Shown here: piece after piece, positions 25,766 through 34,394 of the stretch
Position numbering within the stretch: the stretch's first letter is position 1
How the letters are laid out: the number at the start of each line of letters is the position of its first letter
DNA from: Gammaproteobacteria bacterium UBA2965
GTDB lineage: Bacteria; Pseudomonadota; Gammaproteobacteria; Pseudomonadales; Azotimanducaceae
Length of the DNA stretch: 64,000 bases
Assembly: GCA_002348385.1 (NCBI GenBank)
Contig: DEBD01000028.1
Span: 38,192 to 102,191 of the forward strand
Reading direction: 5' to 3'
Notes under the pieces: generated by a model
What the model saw: only the letters and a program-made list of their open reading frames with translations
Told to the model about the DNA's origin: nothing
The model's database searches: none
Program-made: the position numbers and the translations under genes

Positions 25766-27183
25766 TTCCCGGACCGATTGTGGGTGCGCATCTCACCTTC
25801 GGCGATGAACTTGTCCGCCACCTGGTGGTGCAGACGCAGCCTAGCCTCCATGTAACTGGTGAACGCCACGTTGCCGTGTGGAAGCGCGCGCAGGCCCTTC
25901 TGCACCCACGGCAGGTTGTCTACATCCTGATCGAAAACTTCTGCGAGGCCCTCGCCCAGTTCTTCGGAGGCCAGCGCAACGGGCTCGTCGAAATCCAGAT
26001 ATCGAATCTCCGCCGGCGCGGGTCGAGGCCCGTCTTTCGGGTAAGGACGCAACACCAGAATGTCCATGAGGGAGGTGTCGGGATCCAATCCGTTGGGGCG
26101 GAATCGATACACTATGTTCAGCGGCATACCGGCCCAGAACGCAATGTTCGGAAAAGCATGGTAGAGCAGCGAGTCGATCATCTCCGCGTCCCCTGCATGG
26201 GAGTAATCGATGTCATAGAGTTCCTTCAGCGACTGGCGCGCCTGAGCCGCGGAGAAGCTACGCGCCGTCATCCCTTCCGGAATCAGGTTGTTGGGGTCAG
26301 TTTCGTCATCGGGGCGCGCGCTGATACCCGACGCCACGTTGAAGATCTCCTGCTCCGTCAGTCGGGTTTCCAGGTTGGGGCTCTGCACCGCCTGCGCGGT
26401 AAATTGCCGACCAACGTAGTCGCTGTAGTTGTCGTACTGGCTGTTGATGTCGCCCGTCATGTTGAGCGCCTGGGGATGGGTGCCCACCACGTGGTGGCTC
26501 TCCATGAACGCCTCGCAGGTGGCTTTCCAGTTGGCACGGATCTTCTTGATCACGTGAGCGGCCTTGTACCTGCCGGCCAGGTCGTAACGCTCGAAATGCT
26601 CCGGGATGGGGGCCAGCACTTCCTGCAGCGGCGGGGCGTCATGGTCCATGTTGATGAACACGAACCCGCCCCACAGTTCCACCTTGGCCTCCGGCAGATT
26701 GGCGCCAGCTTCGTTCCACTGGGGCATGTCCCAGCCGAACGGATTGTGCTTCAGGCTGCCGTCGAGATTCCATTGCAGCCCGTGGTAGGCGCACCGGAAG
26801 CGTTGGTTGCTGCCGTCGCATTCTGCGATCTGACGGCCGCGATGCGGGCATGCGTTGGATAGCGCTTTGAACTCACTCTCGGCCGAGCGCACGACGATCC
26901 ACGAGTGCCCTCCCAGATCAAACACCATGTGGTCGCCCACATTGGGAATGTCTTCCTCGCGGCAGGCCCACTGCCACACGTGGGGGAAAATGTAGTCGTT
27001 TTCTTTCTGCAGGAAAGCCGGGTCGAAGTATCTGGATGCGGCCACCGGCTGAGTGCCCACGTCCGGGGTTGGGCCTTCCTTGTAGAAATCGGGCGCTGGG
27101 ACCAGGTCGCGCGCCAGTATGGTTTCGTAGCTATCCGCCGGCGCCCGAGCGACTTGGGGTTCACGATCTGCAGTCTTTTCCAC
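25762..27183 (-). CDS. Rieske-type ring-hydroxylating oxygenase, alpha subunit
   Basis: A 473-residue Rieske non-heme iron oxygenase alpha subunit. The [2Fe-2S] ligands are C112-H114 (CPH) and C131-H134 (CAYH). The catalytic domain has the NWKATCEAFMESHHVVGTHP region at about 215-234 with the two iron histidines, and a downstream acidic ligand candidate in the C-terminal part. GTG 27183 with AAGGGAGGG upstream is the start. The enzyme would hydroxylate a substrate with O2 and electrons from a reductase that is not encoded beside it. It is coupled to an MDR reductase. Sterol, terpene or aromatic substrates are possible; none is indicated directly. Confidence 0.87.
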   Translation of the reverse strand: MEKTADREPQVARAPADSYETILARDLVPAPDFYKEGPTPDVGTQPVAASRYFDPAFLQKENDYIFPHVWQWACREEDIPNVGDHMVFDLGGHSWIVVRSAESEFKALSNACPHRGRQIAECDGSNQRFRCAYHGLQWNLDGSLKHNPFGWDMPQWNEAGANLPEAKVELWGGFVFINMDHDAPPLQEVLAPIPEHFERYDLAGRYKAAHVIKKIRANWKATCEAFMESHHVVGTHPQALNMTGDINSQYDNYSDYVGRQFTAQAVQSPNLETRLTEQEIFNVASGISARPDDETDPNNLIPEGMTARSFSAAQARQSLKELYDIDYSHAGDAEMIDSLLYHAFPNIAFWAGMPLNIVYRFRPNGLDPDTSLMDILVLRPYPKDGPRPAPAEIRYLDFDEPVALASEELGEGLAEVFDQDVDNLPWVQKGLRALPHGNVAFTSYMEARLRLHHQVADKFIAEGEMRTHNRSGK

Positions 27184-27401
27184 TGTTTTGCCCTCCCTTA
27201 TCGTTGCTGCAATTTAATCACGGAGCTGGGCCCGCCGCGAGTCGGACTGTCGTTGCGTGCTAGAACCGAGGAGAGCATGCGTGAAGCAACTCGCTTTTTT
27301 CGCAGGTCGTGGTTGACAAGCTTGGGCCTTGGGCGCAGGATGCGCGCCCCGTTTCGGACCGTCCTGGTGGAAGGCCGAGTTAACAGGGTAACGAACGAGC
27401 A

Positions 27402-27424
27402 TTCGAATAGAACTTCGAATAGAA
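27402..27424 (+). repeat. tandem 11-base direct repeat
   Basis: TTCGAATAGAA occurs at 27402-27412 and again at 27414-27424, a 12-base period. Each copy contains the palindrome TTCGAA. The island is AT-rich against its GC-rich surroundings, as expected of an operator or an UP-like promoter element. Confidence 0.55.
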
Positions 27425-27593
27425 AAACGATGACCACGAGCTGGAACAAATCAACTACCAACACCTGCATTGGTGCCGCATTGCCGTGCGTATTTGGCGC
27501 GCAGAAGTATGTGGGCCATGTGGTGCGCATGTCACAAGGAGGCAGCGGCTCGGGATAACGTCATGCGTTAGCGATCGAAAGAGATCTTGAAAA

Positions 27594-27625
27594 CCCCGAA
27601 GCGCCGCAAGCCTTCGGGGTTTTTT
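27594..27625 (+). terminator. intrinsic terminator
   Basis: CCCCGAAG (27594-27601) pairs with CTTCGGGG (27612-27619) over a 10-base loop, followed by TTTTTT (27620-27625). On the other strand the same stem is followed by TTTTC, so it might act in both directions. No annotated plus-strand gene ends near it. Confidence 0.82.
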
Positions 27626-27714
27626 CGTTTCTGGAGCGGTGAACCCGCTCCAGGAAGGTCTGCGCCGCCACCAATGGCGCATTGCACCGCAATCGTCGAG
27701 TAGAGGACGGGAAA

Positions 27715-28989
27715 ATGAACAAGCTAGCAGAGCAACCGCGTCTACAACGCAATCTTAAGGCCACGCTGGTCGTGGGTTTCTTCCAGGTGTTTCTGGTGAT
27801 CATGCCTGTGGCCGTGCCGTTCTTTCAGAGCAAGGGCCTGTCCATGCAGGAGGTGTTTTCCCTGCAGGCGATATTCGGCCTGGTTATTCTCATTGCCGAG
27901 GTGCCATCGGGTTACCTGGCGGATCTGTTCGGCCGCAGGCACACGCTGCTGGCCGGGGCGGCATTCTGTGGCGTGGGCCACAGCCTGCTCCTCGTCGCCG
28001 ACGGATTCTGGGGGCTCGCCCTGTTCGAGATCGCGCTAGCCATCGGGCACAGCCTGGTTTCGGGCGCCGATATTGCCCTGCTCTACGACACCGAGCTGGC
28101 CCTGGGTCGCACAGAGCAGGAGCAAAGACGGGTCGTGGGTCGGCTGTATTCGGTGCGTACCATGTCGGAAGCCGTGGCTGGCCTTGTTTGCAGCGTGTTG
28201 CTGCTATGGTCCATGGAACTGGCCGTTTACGTTCAAGCCGTGGTGGGCTGGATACCGCTGGCGGCGACCTGCTATCTCGTGGAGCCGCCGGCCAAGCGAC
28301 TGGAAGGGGCGGGCCACGTGGACAACATGGCCCGTATCTGCCGCTACTTGATGACACACAGCTCGGTGCTGCGGCTTGCTTTCCTGGCGTTGTGCATCTG
28401 GAGCCTTACCACCTTCTACGCCGTGTGGCTGCTGCAGAAGCTCTGGGAGCTGCAGGGCGTGCGACTGGTCCATTTCGGCTATCTGTGGGCAGCGTTGAGC
28501 GCCATTGCGGCGCTGGCGGGACGCTGGGCCCATCGGGCGGAAGAGGCCATGGGGTCTGCCGGTCTGCTTCTTTTCATCGGATTGGCTCCGGCATTGGGCT
28601 ATCTGGGCCTGGATCTGTTCGGCTTGGTGGGTGGGTTTGTGGCATGCACCACCTTCTGGGTCAGCCGTGGCTTGGGGTTGGTGGTTCTGTGGGATGCGCT
28701 CAATCGACGTATCCCCAGTGAGTTTCGCGCGACCGCCAACTCCCTGGCGAGCTTTGGCTTCCGGGGGGCGTTCGTACTCACCGGTCCTCTGGTGGGGTAT
28801 ACCTTCGACCTGTACGGAATGAGTGTGACCTTGCTGTTGCTTGCCGGCGCCACGTTGGCGATTTTCGCCGGATTGATCCTGCCCCTGGTGGCGGCCGTCC
28901 GCCGCCATCAGCGTGGCGGAGATGCCGCAGGCGAGGTGAAGTCGGAACCGATTGCGTCGCCGGTGGGCCAGCCGGCTACCCGGGCGTGA
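27715..28989 (+). CDS. MFS transporter
   Basis: A 424-residue major facilitator with twelve hydrophobic stretches. After TM2 it has the family signature as GYLADLFGRRHTLLAG (GxLaDrxGrkxxl form). ATG 27715 is preferred over TTG 27682; only a weak purine-rich ribosome site (AGAGGACGGG) precedes it. It would be an inner-membrane secondary transporter; substrate and direction are not evident. It stands between the Rieske/MDR pair and the F420 operon, so uptake or export of a catabolic substrate is a reasonable guess. Confidence 0.82.
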   Translation: MNKLAEQPRLQRNLKATLVVGFFQVFLVIMPVAVPFFQSKGLSMQEVFSLQAIFGLVILIAEVPSGYLADLFGRRHTLLAGAAFCGVGHSLLLVADGFWGLALFEIALAIGHSLVSGADIALLYDTELALGRTEQEQRRVVGRLYSVRTMSEAVAGLVCSVLLLWSMELAVYVQAVVGWIPLAATCYLVEPPAKRLEGAGHVDNMARICRYLMTHSSVLRLAFLALCIWSLTTFYAVWLLQKLWELQGVRLVHFGYLWAALSAIAALAGRWAHRAEEAMGSAGLLLFIGLAPALGYLGLDLFGLVGGFVACTTFWVSRGLGLVVLWDALNRRIPSEFRATANSLASFGFRGAFVLTGPLVGYTFDLYGMSVTLLLLAGATLAIFAGLILPLVAAVRRHQRGGDAAGEVKSEPIASPVGQPATRA

Positions 28990-29091
28990 GGCATGGTGCC
29001 GGGAGGATGCGCAGGCCCAGGGGGACGGCCAACCCGCTTTCCTGTGGGTACGCGCCACGGTCCTGCCATAGGTGGAGTCTGGTGGAGCGCG

Positions 29092-30168
29092 TTAGCCGTT
29101 CAGTAGTTGGGGTTTGAAGGACAACCCGTGGCCCGGCCGGTCCGGCGGCCGCATGCTGCCATTGTCCACCGTCACCGGTTCCTCCCAGAGATCATCGTGC
29201 CATCCCATGTATTCGAGCCAACTGGCGTTGGGAATGGACGCCAGCAGGTGGGTCATGAGCTCGGGAAACAGGTGGGGCGCCATGAGAATGCCGCGTTCAT
29301 GCGCAAGGTGAGCGATTCGACGCAACTCGGTGAGTCCGCCGCGCATCACATCGGGCTGCAGGATGGGCACGCAGGGAACGTCGAAAAACGGTTTGAGGTC
29401 GTGGCGGGTGAAGTGGTTCTCGCCACCCACCACCCGGATGTCCAGCGCTTCGGCAATGGCCCGGTAGCCTTCGAAATCATGTGCGATCACCGGCTCTTCC
29501 AGCCAATAGATGTCGGCCTCCTGCAGGCGCGTGCCTACGCGGATGGCCTGCTGCACCGTCCAGCCCTGGTTCACGTCAACCATGACGTGGATGTCGGGCC
29601 CCAGGGCGTTGCGCATGGCGTGCACGTTAGCCACGTCCTGGTCGTCGTCGTGCAGGTGGGCTACCTGCATCTTGATGGCGGGAAAGCCCTGTTCTACGAA
29701 GGCGCGTGCCTTGTCGATCATGCCCTGCTGGCCGAGGCCGCGAAAACACCCGCTCCCGTAGGTGGGAATGGGGTCGTTGGTACCCCCCCATAACTCGAAC
29801 AGGGGTTTGCCCGCGGCCTTGCCCGCAAGATCCCACAACGCGATATCGATGGCGGAGGCGGCCATGACGGTGATGCCCATGCGGCCCTGGATGTAGGTGG
29901 CGTCCCACATCGCCTGCCAGGCGCCTTCCACGTCGGCGTAGTCACGCCCCAGCACCACGGGCTCGAGCATCTCGTGCACGCAGCACTGCAGCGTCTTCAA
30001 GCCGCCGTCCAGCGGCTGCAGAAAGCCCAGACCGGAAAGACCGTCCGATGCGTCCACGTGGACGATGAGAAATTCCTGAACCTCGGGAACGTCTGCCCGG
30101 AACCTGGGCGGTTCGGGATAAGGCACGCGAATGATCTGCGTGCGTATGGCTGTTACAACCCCGGGCAT
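29092..30168 (-). CDS. enolase-superfamily (mandelate racemase/muconate lactonizing) enzyme
   Basis: A 358-residue enolase-superfamily enzyme with an N-terminal capping domain and a C-terminal barrel. Expected metal ligands are in VMVDVNQGW (Asp), IYWLEEPV (Glu) and VVGGENHF (Glu). A His-Asp dyad is suggested by ILQPDVMRGG (Asp) and LMAPHLFPE (His), as in the mandelate racemase group. The usual K-x-K base motif reads K-x-Q here (AIKMQVAH), a notable change. It starts 41 bases after fbiC, last in the F420 operon, and may be cotranscribed. It probably abstracts a proton next to a carboxylate (racemase or acid-sugar dehydratase); substrate unknown. Confidence 0.82.
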   Translation of the reverse strand: MPGVVTAIRTQIIRVPYPEPPRFRADVPEVQEFLIVHVDASDGLSGLGFLQPLDGGLKTLQCCVHEMLEPVVLGRDYADVEGAWQAMWDATYIQGRMGITVMAASAIDIALWDLAGKAAGKPLFELWGGTNDPIPTYGSGCFRGLGQQGMIDKARAFVEQGFPAIKMQVAHLHDDDQDVANVHAMRNALGPDIHVMVDVNQGWTVQQAIRVGTRLQEADIYWLEEPVIAHDFEGYRAIAEALDIRVVGGENHFTRHDLKPFFDVPCVPILQPDVMRGGLTELRRIAHLAHERGILMAPHLFPELMTHLLASIPNASWLEYMGWHDDLWEEPVTVDNGSMRPPDRPGHGLSFKPQLLNG

Positions 30169-30209
30169 GCTAGCCTGTTGAAGTCATCGTTGCCCGTGCC
30201 CCGCGGGAC

Positions 30210-32687
30210 CTATCCTTGCACCTCGACCGTGTCGATGAGCCCGGGACGCAGCAGCGGACCCTTACGATTGCGTTCGTACTTCTTGGCCGGCGTGTTGATG
30301 ATCTCCCCCAGCTCTCCGGCCGCCATACCCGTGGCGATCCGTTCCTCGCTGGCGTCGGCGTACAGCGTGGTGCGCTGGCGCGGCGTTCTCGCATTGCTGG
30401 AAATCATTTCCTGCATGCGTTGCGGTGATGTCTCCTGGCCGTGGGCGGTGCCCGCGGCGCGGCTGATACTCTCGTTCATCAGCGTGCCGCCCAGGTCGTT
30501 GCAGCCTGCATTGAGGCAGGCCTGCACGCCCTCATGCCCCATTTTTACCCAGCTTGCCTGAATGTTGGTGACCACCGGGTTCAGGGTCAGTCGAGCCACG
30601 GCGTGCATCAGCACGGCCTCGCGGAAGGTGGGCCCTTTGCGTGCCTTACCCTTGAGGTACATGGGCGCTTCCATGTGCACGAACGGCAACGGCACGAACT
30701 CGGTGAACCCGCCGGTTTTCGCCTGCAGGTCCCGAATGCGCAGCAGGTGTCGGGCCCAGTGCACGGGGCGCTCCACGTGGCCGTACATGATGGTGGCGGT
30801 GGTCTTAAACCCCACCTTGTGGGCCGCCTCCATTACCTGCAGCCACTGCTGGGTGTTGATCTTGTCCGCGCAGATGATCTGGCGTACCTCGTCATCTAGG
30901 ATTTCTGCGGCGGTGCCGGGCAAGGTACCCAGGCCCGCGGCCTTGAGCATTTCCAGATAGGGCTGCAGATCCATTTCCAGGGTGGCGGCGCCCTGCCACA
31001 CCTCCAGCGGCGAAAACGCGTGAATGTGCATGTCGGGCACCGCCGCCTTCACTGCTTTGAGGATGCCCACATAGGTATCGCCCGTGTACTCGGGATGAAT
31101 GCCACCCTGCATGCACACCTCGGTGGCGCCTCTGGACCATGCTTCCTCGGTACGCCGTTGAATCTCCTCGTGCGAAAGATCGTACGGCCTGCCGCGCAGA
31201 TTCTCTGACAGCTTGCCTTTGGAGAAGGCGCAGAACTGGCACTTGAAGTAGCAGATGTTGGTGTAGTTGATGTTGCGGTTCACCGCGAAGCTGACCGTGT
31301 CCCCGTTCACCGACTCCCGCAGAGCGTTGGCAGCGGCTACCACCGCGCTGAAATCTTCGCCACGGGCGGCAAACAGGCGCACCACCTCGGCCTCGTCCAG
31401 CCGTTCTCCGCCAGTGGCTTTGTCCAGTATGGCCTGCAGGTCGGCCGACGTGCGCGTGGCCTGGTGTGTGATGGCAGCAAGATCGCTGGCGGGAGCGGGC
31501 ACTTCGGCGCCCGGACACCAGTCGTCGGTGCGGGGAAATCCCTCCGCATCCATCAGGGCCAAAACCGGCTCGTGGAGATCCGGTGCCACCCAGCGATCCA
31601 GATCCGTCGCGTAGCGCGGGTAGATGGTGAGGCGCTCGTGCAGGTCTTTGCCGGCAACAGCGGTTGCACGTGCCAGGTCATCAAGGTGCGGCCACGGCGC
31701 CTCCGGATTTACGAAATCGGGCGTGAGCGGCGACACGCCGCCCCAATCGTTGATGCCGGCGGCGACAATCTGCTCCAGCACCCCGGGGCTCAAGTTGGGG
31801 GGTGCCTGGATGCTCATCTCAGCGCCAAACAGTATGCGGGCCACCGCGATGGTCCACAGCAACTCGTTCAGGTCGGGCTCCGGCGCGCTGGCCATCTTGG
31901 TTTCGGGCTTGGCCCGGAAGTTCTGTACGATCACTTCCTGCACGTGGCCGTGCTTCAAGTGAATGTCGCGGATGGCGAGCAGCGACTCGACGCGCTCACG
32001 CCTGGTCTCGCCGATGCCGATGAGGATGCCGGTTGTGAAGGGAACACGGGCTGAGCCCGCGTCCTCCAGAGTCTGCAGCCGCACTGCCGGTACTTTGTCG
32101 GGAGAGCCGTAGTGCGGCATGCCTTTCTCGCACAGCCGCTCGGAAGTGGACTCCAGCATGATGCCCATGCTGGGGGAGGTCGCGCGCAGCCGTTGCAGTT
32201 CCTCGGGTGTCATGGTGCCCGGGTTGAGGTGGGGCAGCAGTCCGGTCTCTTCGTATACGCGCTTGGCGACGTGCTCCAGGTAATCCAGGGTGGAGTCGAA
32301 ACCCATCTCGCCCAACGCCTCGCGAGCCGCTTTGTAGCGCAACTCGGGTTTTTCACCCAGCGTGAACAGCGCTTCTTTGCAGCCCATGGCCGCGCCATGG
32401 CGGGCAATCTCGAGCACCTCGTGCTCGGTCATGTAGGGTGCTTTCAGCTTGCGCGGTACCTGGGCGAAGGTGCAGTAGTGGCACACGTCGCGGCACAGGT
32501 GAGTGAGCGGTATGAAAACCTTACGCGAATAGGTCACCACGTTGTGAAAGCCGGTGTCGCGCAGCTCTGCGGCGATGCGGGCCAGTGCCGCAGTGTCGTC
32601 TATTCCCGCCAACGCCAGGCCCTCTGCATGGCTTGGTAGCGTGCCGGCTTGGGATCGGGCGGCTAGGTCAGCGAGATCTAACGTCAA
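30210..32687 (-). CDS. fbiC: FbiC: fused CofG-CofH, F420 chromophore (Fo) synthase
   Basis: An 825-residue fusion of two radical SAM domains that together make 7,8-didemethyl-8-hydroxy-5-deazariboflavin (Fo), the F420 chromophore, from tyrosine and the riboflavin precursor. The CofG-like N-terminal half has the cluster cysteines C65-C69-C72 (LCRDVCHYCTF); the CofH-like half has C479-C483-C486 (CYFKCQFCAF). Near the end FVPLPFVHMEAP and CNDLGGTLMNESISRAAG are typical of CofH. The start is TTG 32687 with GGAG eight bases upstream, two bases after the cofC stop. The fused form is best known from actinobacteria; archaea have separate genes. Confidence 0.96.
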   Translation of the reverse strand: MTLDLADLAARSQAGTLPSHAEGLALAGIDDTAALARIAAELRDTGFHNVVTYSRKVFIPLTHLCRDVCHYCTFAQVPRKLKAPYMTEHEVLEIARHGAAMGCKEALFTLGEKPELRYKAAREALGEMGFDSTLDYLEHVAKRVYEETGLLPHLNPGTMTPEELQRLRATSPSMGIMLESTSERLCEKGMPHYGSPDKVPAVRLQTLEDAGSARVPFTTGILIGIGETRRERVESLLAIRDIHLKHGHVQEVIVQNFRAKPETKMASAPEPDLNELLWTIAVARILFGAEMSIQAPPNLSPGVLEQIVAAGINDWGGVSPLTPDFVNPEAPWPHLDDLARATAVAGKDLHERLTIYPRYATDLDRWVAPDLHEPVLALMDAEGFPRTDDWCPGAEVPAPASDLAAITHQATRTSADLQAILDKATGGERLDEAEVVRLFAARGEDFSAVVAAANALRESVNGDTVSFAVNRNINYTNICYFKCQFCAFSKGKLSENLRGRPYDLSHEEIQRRTEEAWSRGATEVCMQGGIHPEYTGDTYVGILKAVKAAVPDMHIHAFSPLEVWQGAATLEMDLQPYLEMLKAAGLGTLPGTAAEILDDEVRQIICADKINTQQWLQVMEAAHKVGFKTTATIMYGHVERPVHWARHLLRIRDLQAKTGGFTEFVPLPFVHMEAPMYLKGKARKGPTFREAVLMHAVARLTLNPVVTNIQASWVKMGHEGVQACLNAGCNDLGGTLMNESISRAAGTAHGQETSPQRMQEMISSNARTPRQRTTLYADASEERIATGMAAGELGEIINTPAKKYERNRKGPLLRPGLIDTVEVQG

Positions 32688-32689
32688 AA

Positions 32690-33379
32690 CTACGTCTCCG
32701 TGGCGTTGTGCGAATTATCGTCGTCGGCTAGCGCGGTGGCTACACCCGATTTGCTGAGGTAAACGGCCGTCTGGCAAGCCGGATCGCGCTTGAGCAGGGT
32801 GCGCAGGTCGTCGGGCGTATCGATATCCAGGGCGAAGCCCGATGAGGGGATGATGGCCGGCGTGATACCGGCGTCCAGGGCTGCCCGGGTATGGGGCTTA
32901 AAGCTCTTACCATCGAAGATGTAGCCGATGGCGTCCGGCGGCGAGCAAATCAGGCAGTTGGTGCCCACGCGCTCGGCATCGGGCACCACCGTCACGCTGG
33001 GGCTACCCGCCTGCGCATGCTGAGCCAGCACTGCGTCTACTTCGTCGGGCGTAATCAGCGGCACGTCGGCAGGCACCACCATGGCGCCGGCGGCACGCAG
33101 GTGCTTGATCAGATATTCACTGGCTTGCCCCAGCGATTCCGCCAGATTGGCCTCGGGGCTCTCGGCGAATCGCTCGGTGCCGAAACTCTGAGCCAGCGCA
33201 TCGGCCTCCGGGGTGCGCGACACCAACAGAATTCCGCTGAGCCGGCTGCTGCGGCTGAGCGCCGTGAGTACGTCCCGGGCCATGGCCAGCATGAGCGCAC
33301 GCCGTTCTTCGCCGGACAGAACGCTGGCCAGGCGGGCTTTCGCCTGTTCCAGCCGCTTCAGCGGGACAACGGCCCACAT
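32690..33379 (-). CDS. cofC: CofC/FbiD: phospholactate (or PEP) guanylyltransferase of F420 synthesis
   Basis: A 229-residue nucleotidyltransferase-fold protein. It opens MWAVVPLKRLEQAKARLA, whose PLK...AKxRL pattern binds GTP in the CofC/FbiD family, and has VVPADVPLITPDEV (metal-binding aspartate) and GTNCLICSPPDAI near residue 145. CofC activates 2-phospholactate, phosphoenolpyruvate or 3-phosphoglycerate with GTP to give the donor used by CofD. Sequence reading alone cannot tell which phospho-acid this one uses. AAGGAA precedes the ATG. It is separated from cofD by 76 AT-rich bases, the only real gap inside the operon. Confidence 0.92.
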   Translation of the reverse strand: MWAVVPLKRLEQAKARLASVLSGEERRALMLAMARDVLTALSRSSRLSGILLVSRTPEADALAQSFGTERFAESPEANLAESLGQASEYLIKHLRAAGAMVVPADVPLITPDEVDAVLAQHAQAGSPSVTVVPDAERVGTNCLICSPPDAIGYIFDGKSFKPHTRAALDAGITPAIIPSSGFALDIDTPDDLRTLLKRDPACQTAVYLSKSGVATALADDDNSHNATET

Positions 33380-33455
33380 GGCCAGCTTTCCTTATGTAAC
33401 TTGTTCATTTTTCTGAACTTTTAGAACGCCATGGCCCACTTGCGGCCAGGCCGGG
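33380..33455 (-). promoter_or_regulatory. AT-rich gap inside the F420 operon, possible internal promoter
   Basis: This is the longest gap between the core F420 genes. It holds a small inverted repeat GTTCA/TGAAC (33403-33407 and 33414-33418) in an AT-rich stretch, and minus-strand sequence with a loose -10-like TACATA just before cofC. It could be an internal promoter for cofC-fbiC or a simple mRNA hairpin. The evidence is weak. Confidence 0.3.
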
Positions 33456-34394
33456 TCACGCCAGACTCGCGATGTAGCGAAGCACCGTGTGGCCCAGATC
33501 CACACGATCCTGCAACGTTATCATGACCGTATTGGCCACGGTAGTTGGCGTGTCCAGGGTGCCGTCCAGACCTCGGTCCTGCTCGTCGAGCACCAGGCCG
33601 CTGAGCAGCGCCCCATAGTGACGGGCTACTTCTGCAGCGCTGTTGGGAATGGCCAGCTCCTGCATCATCTTTGCCGTGGGTCCTTTAATGGCGACCCCGC
33701 CGACAATGGGCGACACGGCGACGACGGGCACCCCGGCGGACTGCAGCGCCGCGTGCGCGCCGGGCAGATTGAGTAGCGGATCCACCGACACGAAGGGGTT
33801 GGACGGACAGATGATGATGCCGTCCACCCGCTCGGGCCCTTCCAGATAGCGGGTGATGGCCGGGTTCAGACGCGCCTGCTCGATGCCCACGAATTCGAAG
33901 CCGCGCACGGCTGGCTCGCACCGGTCGCGCACGAAATAGTGCTGAAAAGCCAGCGGACCCGATTCGGTGTGTACCGTGGTACGCACGGGGTCGTCGGACA
34001 TGGGAAACACCGGGTGGGTGACGCCCAGCGTTGCGCAGATTTGGGCGGTCACCTGAGTGAGCGACTGGCCGGCCGTGAGCATCTGGGTGCGCGTGACGTG
34101 CAGGGCCAGATCCCGGTCCCCCAGCTGGAACCAGGTCTCTCCGCCGAGCCGTTCCAGCGCGTCCATGAAGTTCCAGGTCTCGTCCTGCCGCCCCCAGCCC
34201 GTATCGGTATTGCTCACGCCCGCCAGGGTGTAGGTGAGCGTGTCCACGTCTGGCGCGATATGCAGGCCCAGGTGCTCGAAGTCGTCACCGGTGTTGACCG
34301 CGAACACCAGTTCGTCCGGTCCGAGTATCTGGGCAAGACCCAATGCCAGCTTGGCGCCGCCAACGCCACCGGTGATGGCGAGGAAGCGCGCCAT
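33456..34394 (-). CDS. cofD: CofD/FbiA: 2-phospho-L-lactate transferase
   Basis: A 312-residue transferase that joins the phospho-acid part of the CofC product to Fo, giving F420-0 (or dehydro-F420-0). The family N-terminus ITGGVGGAKLALGLAQ is followed by VFAVNTGDDFEHLGLHIAPD (given in full at 20 residues), DTGWGRQDETWNFM and IICPSNPFVSVDPLL. ATG 34394 shares one base with the cofE stop (TAATG), so translation is coupled. The open frame continues far upstream inside cofE in another frame; that part is a shadow. Confidence 0.95.
   Translation of the reverse strand: MARFLAITGGVGGAKLALGLAQILGPDELVFAVNTGDDFEHLGLHIAPDVDTLTYTLAGVSNTDTGWGRQDETWNFMDALERLGGETWFQLGDRDLALHVTRTQMLTAGQSLTQVTAQICATLGVTHPVFPMSDDPVRTTVHTESGPLAFQHYFVRDRCEPAVRGFEFVGIEQARLNPAITRYLEGPERVDGIIICPSNPFVSVDPLLNLPGAHAALQSAGVPVVAVSPIVGGVAIKGPTAKMMQELAIPNSAAEVARHYGALLSGLVLDEQDRGLDGTLDTPTTVANTVMITLQDRVDLGHTVLRYIASLA

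Larger units (their letters stand above)
27184..27714 (+). other. 531-base intergenic region with repeats and a terminator
   Basis: The gap between the Rieske gene (minus) and the MFS gene (plus) shows no convincing coding frame on either strand: open frames such as 27198-27530 (minus) or the tail ending at 27558 (plus) lack recognisable sequence or ribosome sites. It contains a tandem 11-base repeat (27402-27424) and an intrinsic terminator (27594-27625). The presence of a terminator with no gene before it suggests a non-coding transcript in about 27300-27620. Confidence 0.5.

Noticed and set aside
25780..26862. 360-codon plus-strand open frame opposite the Rieske oxygenase
   Set aside because: The minus strand encodes a complete Rieske oxygenase with all ligands; the plus frame is a composition shadow.
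27198..27530. Minus-strand 110-codon frame with a hydrophobic stretch
   Set aside because: It has no ribosome site, no known family and overlaps the Rieske promoter side; the hydrophobic run probably comes from an AT-rich repeat.
26905..27558. Plus-strand 217-codon frame ending before a terminator
   Set aside because: Most of it is antisense to the Rieske gene and the remainder shows no coding character; I prefer a non-coding transcript as an explanation for the terminator.
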